Below, in pieces: positions 43,801-57,191 of a DNA stretch of 64,000 nt (its first letter is position 1; every line of letters starts with the position of its first letter). Where the stretch lies: NCBI RefSeq assembly GCF_026672275.1, contig NZ_JANQCD010000019.1:1-64000 (forward strand), written 5' to 3'. The notes beneath the pieces were generated by a model. The model ran no database searches. It had not been told where the DNA came from and saw only the letters and a list, made by a program, of their open reading frames with translations. Source of the DNA: Marinifilum sp. D737. Its GTDB lineage: Bacteria; Bacteroidota; Bacteroidia; Bacteroidales; Marinifilaceae. Position numbers and translations under genes: made by a program.

Positions 43801-44105
43801 CTCGTACCTGGGGAGGATTAGTTGGTATGTCAGGCAACGCAGGGTTAGTTGATGGTGGTTATATTGCCGTTCCTCGTTTCGGTATTTTCGATGAAAACCA
43901 AAATTGGATTATCGAAGGAGTGGGTGTTTATCCTGATTTCGAGGTGTACGATGAACCGCATTTGGTAGCGAAAGGAATTGATCCTTGTATTAAAAAAGCT
44001 GTAGAAGAGTTGTTAAAAGAACTGGAAAATCAGCCAGCTAAGAAAAAAGTAACTCCACCTGCTGATCCTAACCGATCGGAGTGGATTGAAGAAGATATCA
44101 AATAG
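40824..44105 (+). CDS. Tricorn-like protease (S41), exported
   Basis: The 1093-residue protein has a signal peptide (IVLMSIIGSAHAKE). Two beta-propellers follow to about 680, with many WSPNGKYISYYSD-type blades. A helical and PDZ region (about 700-880: GQYLISINGQDVTTKVNPYL) leads to the S41 catalytic core. Catalytic candidates are the histidine in NTGHAYVNYG, the serine within SSSGGDAFPYFF (971-973) and the glutamate in IIEGVGVYPD. Tricorn degrades oligopeptides into short products, commonly passed to aminopeptidases; here it would act in the periplasm. A Lys/Glu-rich stretch near 555-590 links the propellers to the rest. Confidence 0.93.
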   Translation: MLKIRLRIGVLFIVLMSIIGSAHAKEDVRLLRYPDINNNLIAFVYAGDIWTVDSNGGDATRLTSHMGMELFPKISPDGKWIAFSGEYSGSRQVYVMPATGGTPKQLTYYNSVGLMPPRGGFDNVVLDWTPDSKSILVRMNRTAFGERNGKYFKVGIDGGMEEELQIPEGGFGVFSPDASKMCFAPISREFRTWKRYKGGRAADLWIYDLEKDQSERITKFVGSDQIPSWYKNAIYFASDRDLKLNIYKYDVDSKNLTQMTHHKNFDVMWPSGENGQIAYENGGQLYKLNLETGKEERVVVNINFDNPNTLPFYKNVKGFIENWAVSPSGKRALFDARGDIFSVPAKNGSTINLTQTQGVREMSPSWSPNGKYISYYSDATGEYEIYLLENKKGAKAKQITKGSSSWMYQPKWTPDSKHMVFFDRSLKLKLVNVETGELKVIDKAERNEIRDFSLSPDSDWIAYVKDSSNGQGAIWVYQVSTGKKHALTNDTFGDSSPVFSKDGNFMYFLSNRDFNLDFSSFEFNYLYNNATRIYAMALKADGPKLFPLKNDVEEYKEEVKAEASKSKKKAKGDAAKEQKLKVKIDLDGINNRIVAFPVSSGNYSGLQPVEDGILYRTNGSLHHYMVKKEKDEVILKSVSSYELTADGNKIMYRSGATYGITDLSTGQAPKAGALDLDDMEMKIDPVKEWNQIYTDGWRIFRDYFYVENIHGVDWAKIKADYEPMVKDLGHRADLDYILGEIISETNTGHAYVNYGDFEKVKSVQTGLLGAKLKADLKNGRYIISKIYDGENWNSSRRSPLTEQGVNVKEGQYLISINGQDVTTKVNPYLYLENMVGKRVEITVNATPSVRGAKTYTIKPIASELELIYLDWVNERRAMVEKLSGGKIGYIHVPNTAVEGNRELHRGMYAYHDKEALIIDDRYNGGGFIPDHMADLLDRDVLSYWHLRGLEPWKTPGVAHDGPKAMLINHYSSSGGDAFPYFFRKKGLGKLIGTRTWGGLVGMSGNAGLVDGGYIAVPRFGIFDENQNWIIEGVGVYPDFEVYDEPHLVAKGIDPCIKKAVEELLKELENQPAKKKVTPPADPNRSEWIEEDIK

Positions 44106-44126
44106 TAAGTGTATCGATATTAGAGG

Positions 44127-44157
44127 AAGGAGCATCAGTTTTGATGCTCCTTTTTTT
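44127..44157 (+). terminator. Terminator of the tricorn-like gene
   Basis: AAGGAGCATCA, loop GTTT, TGATGCTCCTT and a T-run. The GGAGCATC/GATGCTCC core recurs after the next two transcription units (46109 and 48335). Confidence 0.93.
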
Positions 44158-44439
44158 ATTATCAAAAATTGGGTTTGATGTGTAATTTAGATTAGATCTT
44201 TATTGAATCTTAATAGAAGGTAGAAGTTTATGAAAATAAATGCGATTTTATTTGAAGAAAAGTGAATGTTCCAGAAGCTTTTGGGATTGATTTACATTTG
44301 GATTTATATTGTAAATGTGAAATCATCCAATTGTTAAAAAATGCAAATGGGATTGTTAAATAACTATTTCTTTCGTTAATTTATAAGGTGCTTACGTTTA
44401 TGTTGGGTAAGTATATGTAATCAAATCACCAAAACAGAA
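44158..44439. other. AT-rich stretch before the truncated M16 gene
   Basis: No coding ORF is present, and translation of this stretch shows no trace of the missing N-terminal half of the peptidase (HxxEH). The M16 frame is closed by a TAA at 44377. Confidence 0.6.
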
Positions 44440-46083
44440 ATGTTGAGCAGTATTGAAAAGCAATACAAAGATCGTAACAAGCAACATAACGATAGATTGG
44501 TAAGAGGTTACCAAAGACACTTTTTGGTAAATGAACCTGTTCCGGGAATAGAATTTGAATTCGAAGCAATTAAGAAGCTATTGCCAGGCATTTCGGCTGA
44601 AGAGGTAAATGCATTTTCGAAGAAATGGATGACTCAGGAAAATGTAATCATCACATTTACAGCTCCTGAAAAAGAAAATGTTGAATTGCCAACAGAACAG
44701 CAACTTTTAGCTTTACTTGAGAAGGTTAGAAATGCAGATTTAAAACCATATGTAGATAAAGTAATTACCGAACCTTTAATTTCAGAAATGCCAAAAGCAG
44801 GAGAGGTAAAGAAAGAGGCAGAACTTAATGGCTTTGATGCTACGGAATGGACTTTGGCCAATGGAGCAAAAGTAGTAGTGAAGAAGACTGATTTCAAAGA
44901 AAATGAAATTCGTTTGCAAGCATTCAGTAAAGGTGGAAATTCATTATACGGAGTGGAAGATTTAGCTTCAGCTGAGATGGCAGGTGGATTTATTGCTAAT
45001 TTCGGTTTAGGTAAGTTTGATCAGACTAGCTTGCAAAAATTATTAACAGGAAAATCAGTTCGCGTTTCACCATACATTAGTGAGTTGTCTGAAGGATTTA
45101 GTGGAAATTCTTCTGTAAAGGATTTTGAAACCATGTTGCAATTGGTACACATGTATTTTGTTGCTCCACGTTTCGATAAAGAAGCATTTAGCGCATTAAA
45201 AGGTAGATATATGGCTTATGTAGCCAATATGGGTGCTGATGTTAACAAGGCTTTCAGAGATTCTGTTTCGGTAACAACAACCGATCACAATCCTAGAACA
45301 ATCTTATTCAATACAGATATGATTGCTAGTTTGAATCTTGAAACAATGAAGCGAGTGTATCAAGAAAGATTTGTGGATGCAAGCGATTTTACTTTTGTAT
45401 TTGTAGGTAATATCGATGTTGAAAAAGCGAAACCATTGATCGAAACATATTTGGGAAGTATCAAGGATATCGATCGTGATGAAACTTGGAAAGATAATGG
45501 TGTAGACTATCCTAAAAAAGATACTTACAACCATTTTGCAAGAGAAATGGAAACTCCAAAAACAACCATTCATATCGACTTGCATGGAGATATCAAATAT
45601 TCAAGAGAGAATAAACTTATGATGAGCTTTGTGTCTAGTCTGTTGAATAAGAGATATCTTGAAGTGATTCGTGAAAAAGAAGGTGGATCATATGGTGTTG
45701 GAGTTAGAGGATATGTATCTAAATTCCCACGTGAAGAGTACAACTTGGTAATTCGTTTTGATACCGACCCAGCTAAGTCTGACAAGTTGAAAGGTATTGT
45801 TTACGATGAGATTCAAGGCTTGTTTAAGAATGGAGTAAAAGAGGATGACTTGCTTGAAACGAAGAAAAACTTCATTAAAGAATACCAGGAAAATCTTCGT
45901 AAGAATGCATATTGGATTAATGCAATTAATCGTTACTATACTTATGGCGAAAGTGTTAAATCAATTGAAGATTATGAGAAAATGATCAATGCTATTACCA
46001 AAGAAAATGTAGAGAAATTTGCAAAGAAATACTTTGCCAAAACAGGAAAAGTAGAAGTGGTAATGTCTCCAAAAGAAGAATAA
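44440..46083 (+). pseudogene. M16 (insulinase/PqqL-like) peptidase lacking its N-terminal half
   Basis: The 547 residues match the C-terminal part of a roughly 940-residue M16 peptidase. They begin inside domain 2 (LSSIEKQYKDRNKQHNDRLV, then GYQRHFLVNEPVPG) and contain domains 3 and 4 (TLANGAKVVVKKTDFKENEI; RYLEVIREKEGGSYGVGVRG). The catalytic HxxEH domain and the signal peptide are absent, and nothing like them lies in the 334 nt upstream. It is therefore most likely a remnant. Alternatively, it has become a non-catalytic subunit, since the remaining frame is long, intact and ends in a good terminator. Without a signal peptide it would stay in the cytoplasm. Confidence 0.8.
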
Positions 46084-46108
46084 AGTAAGATTCATTAAGA
46101 AATAAAGG

Positions 46109-46139
46109 AAGGAGCATCCAGAGTGATGCTCCTTTTTTT
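46109..46139 (+). terminator. Terminator of the M16 gene
   Basis: AAGGAGCATC, loop CAGAGT, GATGCTCCTT and a T-run; same core as 44127. Confidence 0.93.
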
Positions 46140-46265
46140 ATCTGACAAAAATCAGCCAAAAACATGTGAAATATAGAATACAACTAAAAAGCAAAAAACA
46201 GCTAAGCATAATCACTGTTAGGTGAAGAATTCTTACTATTTTAGATCAAATCAAAATCAATAATT

Positions 46266-46850
46266 ATGATACTACAAATTTCTGACTGGTGGAGTACCAT
46301 GGATATGGTTGAAAAAATATTCTGGGGAATCTCCGTGCCATTCTCAGTTCTGTTTCTCATTCAAATGGTAATGACTTTTCTTGGAGGAGATGTGGACGAT
46401 GTTGCAGCGGATGGAGATGCAGATGTTTCTGGAGATACAGGAATCGATTTTCAGTTTCTTACGCTGAAAAATCTGATTGCATTCTTTACCATTTTTGGAT
46501 GGACAGGAATCATTTGTGTTCACATTGGATTTGGACCGTTCATATCTACTTTTATTGCTACAATTGCAGGTTTAATCATGATGGTAATCATGGCTTCCAT
46601 CCTGTATTTTATGGGAAAACTAACCGAAGAAGGAACCTTAAATCTGAATAATGCAATTGGAAAGATTGGTAATGTATACCTTACCATTCCTGCTAACAGA
46701 AAAGGTATGGGAAAAGTACAGATTCAAGTACAAGGCCTACAAACTTTAGATGCCATTACCGATGCTGAGAAAGACATAAAAACCGGTGCTGTTGTTGAAG
46801 TGATAGAGATCCTTAACGATCAAATTCTTGTTGTATACCCAATAGGTTAA
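46266..46850 (+). CDS. NfeD-like membrane protein (flotillin partner)
   Basis: This 194-residue protein has a hydrophobic helix near 17-40 and an acidic loop (GGDVDDVAADGDADVSGDTG). Two more helices follow near 68-112 (NLIAFFTIFGWTGIICVHIG; FIATIAGLIMMVIMASILYF). The C-terminal region (about 125-194: NAIGKIGNVYLTIPANRKGM, GAVVEVIEILNDQILVVYP) has the look of an NfeD OB fold. It is encoded 41 nt before a flotillin, the usual NfeD/YuaF-FloT pairing. The pair organises membrane microdomains. Confidence 0.85.
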   Translation: MILQISDWWSTMDMVEKIFWGISVPFSVLFLIQMVMTFLGGDVDDVAADGDADVSGDTGIDFQFLTLKNLIAFFTIFGWTGIICVHIGFGPFISTFIATIAGLIMMVIMASILYFMGKLTEEGTLNLNNAIGKIGNVYLTIPANRKGMGKVQIQVQGLQTLDAITDAEKDIKTGAVVEVIEILNDQILVVYPIG

Positions 46851-46891
46851 TCAATTAATAATCATTAAAATCAATTAAATAATAAAACATT

Positions 46892-48313
46892 ATGGGAGAA
46901 TATATTGTTCTTTTGATTACTGCTGCAGTAATATTCATTTTCGTACTGATTGTATCCTTCTTTAAAAGGTACAAGCGTTGTCCATCCGACCGGGTTTTGG
47001 TTGTGTATGGTAAGGTAGGAAAAGGTGGTGGAGCCGAATCGCGCTCAGCCAAGTGTATTCATGGTGGTGCCGCATTTGTTTGGCCTATCATTCAAGATTA
47101 TGCATTTCTTGATCTTACACCAATTTCAATTGAAATTAACTTAACCAATGCCTTAAGTAAGCAGAATATTCGTGTTGACGTGCCTTCTCGATTTACAGTT
47201 GGGGTTTCAACCGAAGCAGGTGTAATGACCAATGCTGCTGAGCGTCTTCTGGGATTATCGCAAGCAGATGTTAGCAATTTGGCAAAGGATATCATCTTTG
47301 GTCAGTTGCGTTTGGTAGTTGCTACCATGGATATCGAGGAGATCAACAGCAACCGTGATAAGTTCCTTGCTGCTGTATCTTCAAATGTTGAGGCGGAATT
47401 GAAAAAGATCGGTTTGAAACTGATCAACGTGAACGTTACGGATATTAACGACGAATCGGGTTATATCGATGCATTGGGTAAGGAAGCTGCTGCAAAAGCA
47501 ATAAATGATGCGAAGAAGAGTGTTGCTGAGAAGAATCGTGATGGTTCTATTGGTGAGGCAAACGCATTACAGGAGCAACGTGTTCAGGTGGCTGCGGCAG
47601 ATGCAACAGCAGTTGAAGGGGAGAATACAGCAAAGATTACCGTTGCAAATTCTGATGCTGACAGACGTGAAAAAGAAGCGGAAGCAGAACGTTTGGCTAC
47701 GGCTGCAGAGAAAGTTGCTACGGCACGTGCATTAGAGGAAGCATATTCGGCAGAGCAGAAAGCGGAAGCTGCTCGTGCGGTTCGTGATAAAGCATCGCAG
47801 ACTGCAGATATCGTTGTGCCTGCACAAATTGATAAGGAGAAGATTGAGATTGCAGCAGAAGCGATTGCAGAGCAAACCCGTCGTCATGCGAAAGGGGAGG
47901 CCGATGCGATTTACATGAAGATGGAAGCAGAAGCGAAAGGTATTTATGAGATTTTGAGTAAGCAAGCCGAAGGTTTCGATAAGATTGTAAATGCTGCTGG
48001 TAGCGATGCTAAAGATGCTGTAATGTTAATGATTGCTGATAAGTTGCCAGAATTGGTTTCTACTCAGGTTGAAGCCATCAAGAACATCAAGATTGATAAG
48101 GTTACTGTTTGGGAAAATGGCAATGGCAAGGATGGTAAAACATCTACTGCTAACTTTATGCAAGGCATGATGGGATCGATTCCTCCAATGGAAGAGTTAT
48201 TCAAAATGGCCGGAATGGAGTTACCAACTTATCTTGGCAAAAAAGTAGAAGAAAATAATGAGACTGTAGACTTTGAAGATGTTTCTGAACAAGAAAACAA
48301 AGAAGAGGAATAA
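46892..48313 (+). CDS. Flotillin family protein
   Basis: The 473-residue protein has an N-terminal membrane hairpin (EYIVLLITAAVIFIFVLIVS). An SPFH/Band-7 domain follows to about 200 (RFTVGVSTEAGVMTNAAERL; RLVVATMDIEEINSNRDKFL; GLKLINVNVTDINDESGYID). The long Ala/Glu-rich flotillin coiled coil spans about 205-360 (AEAERLATAAEKVATARALE), and the C-terminal region has a Met/Gly-rich stretch (MQGMMGSIPPMEELFKMAGM). It forms large membrane oligomers. It is co-transcribed with the NfeD-like gene and ends at the 48335 terminator. Confidence 0.94.
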   Translation: MGEYIVLLITAAVIFIFVLIVSFFKRYKRCPSDRVLVVYGKVGKGGGAESRSAKCIHGGAAFVWPIIQDYAFLDLTPISIEINLTNALSKQNIRVDVPSRFTVGVSTEAGVMTNAAERLLGLSQADVSNLAKDIIFGQLRLVVATMDIEEINSNRDKFLAAVSSNVEAELKKIGLKLINVNVTDINDESGYIDALGKEAAAKAINDAKKSVAEKNRDGSIGEANALQEQRVQVAAADATAVEGENTAKITVANSDADRREKEAEAERLATAAEKVATARALEEAYSAEQKAEAARAVRDKASQTADIVVPAQIDKEKIEIAAEAIAEQTRRHAKGEADAIYMKMEAEAKGIYEILSKQAEGFDKIVNAAGSDAKDAVMLMIADKLPELVSTQVEAIKNIKIDKVTVWENGNGKDGKTSTANFMQGMMGSIPPMEELFKMAGMELPTYLGKKVEENNETVDFEDVSEQENKEEE

Positions 48314-48334
48314 GCAGTTGATCGGATAGAAGTG

Positions 48335-48369
48335 AAAAGGAGCATCGTTTGATGCTCCTTTTGTTTTTT
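48335..48369 (+). terminator. Terminator of the NfeD-flotillin operon
   Basis: AAAAGGAGCATC, loop GTTT, GATGCTCCTTTT, then a T-rich tail. It is the third copy of the GGAGCATC/GATGCTCC core. Confidence 0.9.
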
Positions 48370-48405
48370 CAATTTCCCAACTAGAGTTGGAACAGAGGGA
48401 ATTGT

Positions 48406-48903
48406 TTATTTGTTTATCTCCATCTTGTTTGATTTTAGATTACCTTGATCATTTGGGATTTCAGTTGGAATAAAAAATAGGAATAAACCAATACCTCCAA
48501 TAATTAAGATTCTTGTCATCATCTGTCGAACGAATATATCCTTTGTATTGTGATACTCAATAAAGGATAGTAAACAGCTAAGAAAACAAGCTGACAACCC
48601 AATGTAAAATAAGGTTGTTGCATAAGGATAATACATTAATTTAAAAAGTATTGAAATCAGTAGAATTGGTAAACCCATTCCACAGATTTTAACTGCAATT
48701 GAATTATTAACCTCTTCCTTTATAAATACTTTTCTAATTCGATAGGCAATTGGATCATTACTGCTTAAATAATACAAGAAATAATAAATAGCCAATAAAT
48801 TGAGACTTATAGTTAGAATTATACCAGAATAATGTAGTCCAAATTGTTTTAAAAGTAATGCAACAATTGTAGCAATAATGGCAATTAGTTCTATTTTTTT
48901 CAT
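48406..48903 (-). CDS. Small multi-pass membrane protein of unknown function
   Basis: This 165-residue protein has about five hydrophobic segments: IELIAIIATIVALLLKQFGL, GIILTISLNLLAIYYFLYYL, a pair in the middle (GLPILLISILFKLMYYP; TTLFYIGLSACFLSCLLSFI) and ILIIGGIGLFLFFIP. A short hydrophilic tail follows. No family is recognised. It lies 8 nt downstream of the DUF4328-type gene on the same strand, so the two are co-transcribed and possibly work together. Confidence 0.7.
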   Translation of the reverse strand: MKKIELIAIIATIVALLLKQFGLHYSGIILTISLNLLAIYYFLYYLSSNDPIAYRIRKVFIKEEVNNSIAVKICGMGLPILLISILFKLMYYPYATTLFYIGLSACFLSCLLSFIEYHNTKDIFVRQMMTRILIIGGIGLFLFFIPTEIPNDQGNLKSNKMEINK

Positions 48904-48911
48904 TTGGGATT

Positions 48912-49745
48912 TTAAGAATTATGTGATTTAATTTCGGCTTCAAGTGTTGTTAGTTTTTCCTCAATAAAGGAGTAATCTTTTATTAATTTAAAGGTTACAA
49001 TTGCTGCAGGAACAAAGAAGAATCCTAATATTATTTCGGCCATCGAGTAATCAATTAAACCCTGTAATGTTTCTTCGTCATCAAAGAATTTAGATACGAT
49101 ATTGGTGATAAAGTTGGCAAGAATCCAAAGTGTCCACCAAATCGTGATTAAGCTTGTCATATTAATAAATGAATAATCTTCCGAGAACTCAATTAGTTTC
49201 TTTTTAGAATCTTCATACATCTCCTTCATAATTTTATAAGGAATAAAAAGACTGGCAATAGGAACAATCCATCCCCAAATGGCCCAACTTTTTTGATAAG
49301 AAGGATGTTTAAATCTGGTATGATAATTCTTGTATCCTCTATAAAACCAAATGGCAAATAGTATCGCAGATGTGATAAAGGCTAAATAATGAATTACCAT
49401 GATTAAGCTATGTCTTAAATCATTATCTTCTGCCATTTGAGTTGTTACTGTTTCACCATTTAGAGCTGATGTTAATAAGTTATACTGCATGTAATGCGAT
49501 AACATGCCCAGTAATTGAGTTGAAAGAACCAGCCACATGATCCACATGACAGCATTCGCCAATTTTTTGTTAGGAAGAATGTACTTGCTAATTTCAACTT
49601 CCTTTTTTATAATTTTTTCATCTTGAATAAAATCGGGACAGATGTCTTCAAAAGAAGGTTTCGCTTCAGTTAATGAGCATAGAATACCCTGCTGTGAATC
49701 AAATTTACGATTGCTACATGATTTACAGGTTTCAATTTGTTTCAT
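48912..49745 (-). CDS. DUF4328-type membrane protein with N-terminal Cys motif
   Basis: This 277-residue protein has an N-terminal CKSCSNRKFDSQQGILCSLT segment with a fourth Cys in DICPDF, a likely small metal site. Four or more TM helices follow. The block FAIWFYRGYKNYHTRFKHP-like region, then WAIWGWIVPIASLFIPYKIM, is characteristic of DUF4328. A C-terminal coiled segment (YSFIEEKLTTLEAEIKSHNS) ends the protein. Function unknown. The next gene starts 8 nt after its stop. Confidence 0.75.
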   Translation of the reverse strand: MKQIETCKSCSNRKFDSQQGILCSLTEAKPSFEDICPDFIQDEKIIKKEVEISKYILPNKKLANAVMWIMWLVLSTQLLGMLSHYMQYNLLTSALNGETVTTQMAEDNDLRHSLIMVIHYLAFITSAILFAIWFYRGYKNYHTRFKHPSYQKSWAIWGWIVPIASLFIPYKIMKEMYEDSKKKLIEFSEDYSFINMTSLITIWWTLWILANFITNIVSKFFDDEETLQGLIDYSMAEIILGFFFVPAAIVTFKLIKDYSFIEEKLTTLEAEIKSHNS

Positions 49746-49827
49746 AGAAATTTTTATTAGGTTTTATATGGTGAAAGTAGCAATAATCATAAATCAAAGC
49801 AATAAATAAAAAATGCAAATGTTGAAT

Positions 49828-49866
49828 ACAAAAACACCTCAACCTCCCATAGGAAGTCAAGGTGTT
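49828..49866 (-). terminator. Terminator of the GH63-type gene (minus strand)
   Basis: Read on the minus strand: AACACCTTGACTTCC, loop TATG, GGAGGTTGAGGTGTT, then TTTTTG. The stem is 15 bp with three G-T pairs, 66 nt after the stop codon. Confidence 0.85.
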
Positions 49867-49931
49867 CAACTATTAACTAATGAAAAACTAGATGTGCTCA
49901 AAAAATGAGCGGTGTTTGTTGTTGTTGAATT

Positions 49932-52164
<2,233 letters not shown>

Positions 52165-52169
52165 GTTAT

Positions 52170-55361
<3,192 letters not shown>

Positions 55362-55395
55362 TTAGTTTAAATGTTCTTGTTTGTGTTTTTGGTTG

Positions 55396-55445
55396 AAAAG
55401 AGAGTCCGGCAAACAATCACCACAACCCTGCCGGATTTCTCTTTT
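55396..55445 (-). terminator. Terminator of the C69 peptidase gene (minus strand)
   Basis: Minus-strand arms AAGAGAAATCCGGCA and TGCCGGACTCTCTT pair with a small internal mismatch around a 20-nt loop, followed by TTTC. It marks the end of the peptidase/hydroxyproline gene run. Confidence 0.75.
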
Positions 55446-55462
55446 CTTCCTGTTTGGATCAG

Positions 55463-57091
55463 TTACGATCCATGTTTGTTGTTTGTGTATTTGGTAATTA
55501 ATGTATTCCTGATTTCATTGTATACATCCAACACTTTTTGCATGTTTTCATGACACTTTTCAGTCAGGAATTCCTTCGCCTTTTTAGGGCTTTTATCGTA
55601 TAGTTTCTGTGCTTGTTTGTCGTTTTCTTCAATCTGATTGAAAAAATCAGCCTGCAAAGGCTCTCTCATTGTAAACAGATCTTCAACCGCATCCTGCCAT
55701 CTTAAATAAAGCAGGTTGTCTACAAAATCGATTGCCCATCGTGCCGATCTTGGATCATATTGATTTGGATCATAAATTTTGTAAGATTCGTGAATCTCTT
55801 GTGTTCCGCAGTAGATTGGCACATAAGGTGAAGTGTACTGGTTATCCTGAAATACCCAGTAAATTCCACCAATTGGATCTGGCAACCAGGATCTCAACTG
55901 ACAAATCATACCATAATTTCCTTTCGATACATTTCTGCGATTGGTAATATCCAACAGTTCACGCATTGCCTTGGTTGGGAAAGGTGTTGTTAATGGACTT
56001 TTAACCAACTTGCCATCTTTGCTTGGAACATACCAATCAGGATCTGAGGTTTTATCGTAAATGGTTCCCTCAAATGTTGAACGTTGAAATTCCATGATAT
56101 CCTGAACAGAAATCTTTTTCTCCGGTTTAACCGAGAAAGGATACATGGAAATGTCTTCTACATATTGGTGGTAAGCATCTTGCCCTTTAAAAGGATCGCT
56201 TAACTTTCTGTTTGGCCATTCTTTATAATTTGGAGCATATTTAGAGTAGAACAACCAAAATCTTCCGCTCGACCATTCACGAAGGGTAGGGCTGTATGCC
56301 TCTTGCCAAATAAATGGTTTGCCCGATTTTGGATTGTACCAATCATGATCGATAGCAACTTGCTTGTAATTTTTTGAAGCCATGAACCATTCAGGTTTGC
56401 TCAAATCGATCTCTTTAATGATACTCCAGTTAGGAACAATGGCAATGTGATCATCCGGAACTCTTTGCGCAGCCCAAATTGCTCCTGATTTTCCTGAGTT
56501 TGGTTCCCAATCTTTACCTACAGCCACAATTTCGAGTACCCAAACTTCATTCGGGTCTGCTATGCATAATGCTTCTGATTCAGGTCCACATGACGGCAAG
56601 AATCCATATTCCTCCATTAGTGAAGTGATTAGTTTGATGGCTTCACGTGCAGTTTTACATCTTTGCAGGGCAAAAATCTGAGCTTGCTCAACAGTCATGA
56701 TTTGTTTCCCGGATTCTCTGTCGACCTGCAACTCTTTCTTCTGACTCAAAGTACTTTCTGCAATAGCCAGTTGAAACTCATTCATATGAGAGTAAGCAGA
56801 ATGAAAGTAAGTATAGGTTTGTCGAACTTGTGGGATATAGCCTAGTATTTCACCATATTCTTCCAATCCACCGTTGATTTCCTGTAGTCCATAATAAACA
56901 GGAGTTTTTGATCCTGCAGGAAACTTACGACCATGAACCACTCTAATTCTGGTATCATTCCCACCATAGGTGTGAGATGTAATTACAGAACCATCAACTG
57001 TAGCTTTTTTACCCGCTACAATATCGGTGCAAGCATGACTCTTTGGTAAAGTCAGGCAAGCTAAGATTGTAAGCAAAACTAGTTTTTTCAT
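55463..57091 (-). CDS. C69-family dipeptidase, exported
   Basis: The 542-residue Ntn-type peptidase has a signal peptide ending HA before Cys21 (ACTDIVAGKKATVDGSVITS). Cleavage would expose Cys21 as the N-terminal nucleophile, as in PepD/C69 enzymes. Later landmarks are YGFLPSCGPESEALCIADPN, VWVLEIVAVGKDWEPNSGKS and YGMICQLRSWLPDPIGGIYW. It hydrolyses dipeptides with broad specificity. It lies 100 nt downstream of the S37 gene, across a CCCTCTC palindrome, and is the last gene of the peptidase run before the terminator at 55396. Confidence 0.9.
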   Translation of the reverse strand: MKKLVLLTILACLTLPKSHACTDIVAGKKATVDGSVITSHTYGGNDTRIRVVHGRKFPAGSKTPVYYGLQEINGGLEEYGEILGYIPQVRQTYTYFHSAYSHMNEFQLAIAESTLSQKKELQVDRESGKQIMTVEQAQIFALQRCKTAREAIKLITSLMEEYGFLPSCGPESEALCIADPNEVWVLEIVAVGKDWEPNSGKSGAIWAAQRVPDDHIAIVPNWSIIKEIDLSKPEWFMASKNYKQVAIDHDWYNPKSGKPFIWQEAYSPTLREWSSGRFWLFYSKYAPNYKEWPNRKLSDPFKGQDAYHQYVEDISMYPFSVKPEKKISVQDIMEFQRSTFEGTIYDKTSDPDWYVPSKDGKLVKSPLTTPFPTKAMRELLDITNRRNVSKGNYGMICQLRSWLPDPIGGIYWVFQDNQYTSPYVPIYCGTQEIHESYKIYDPNQYDPRSARWAIDFVDNLLYLRWQDAVEDLFTMREPLQADFFNQIEENDKQAQKLYDKSPKKAKEFLTEKCHENMQKVLDVYNEIRNTLITKYTNNKHGS

Positions 57092-57141
57092 GATTTTATA
57101 TTTTTACCTTAACCAATAATTATTGCAAAATTTTAAGGTCA

Positions 57142-57161
57142 TCCCTCTCTTCAAGGAGAGG
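57142..57161. repeat. CCCTCTC/GAGAGGG palindrome
   Basis: CCCTCTC-TTCAAG-GAGAGGG, followed by ACCGAGGGTGAGG, in the S37-C69 spacer. It is a short intergenic palindrome; a related GTGAGAGGGTGAGG piece occurs near 11860. Confidence 0.7.
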
Positions 57162-57191
57162 GACCGAGGGTGAGGTGTTAATTATTCATTA

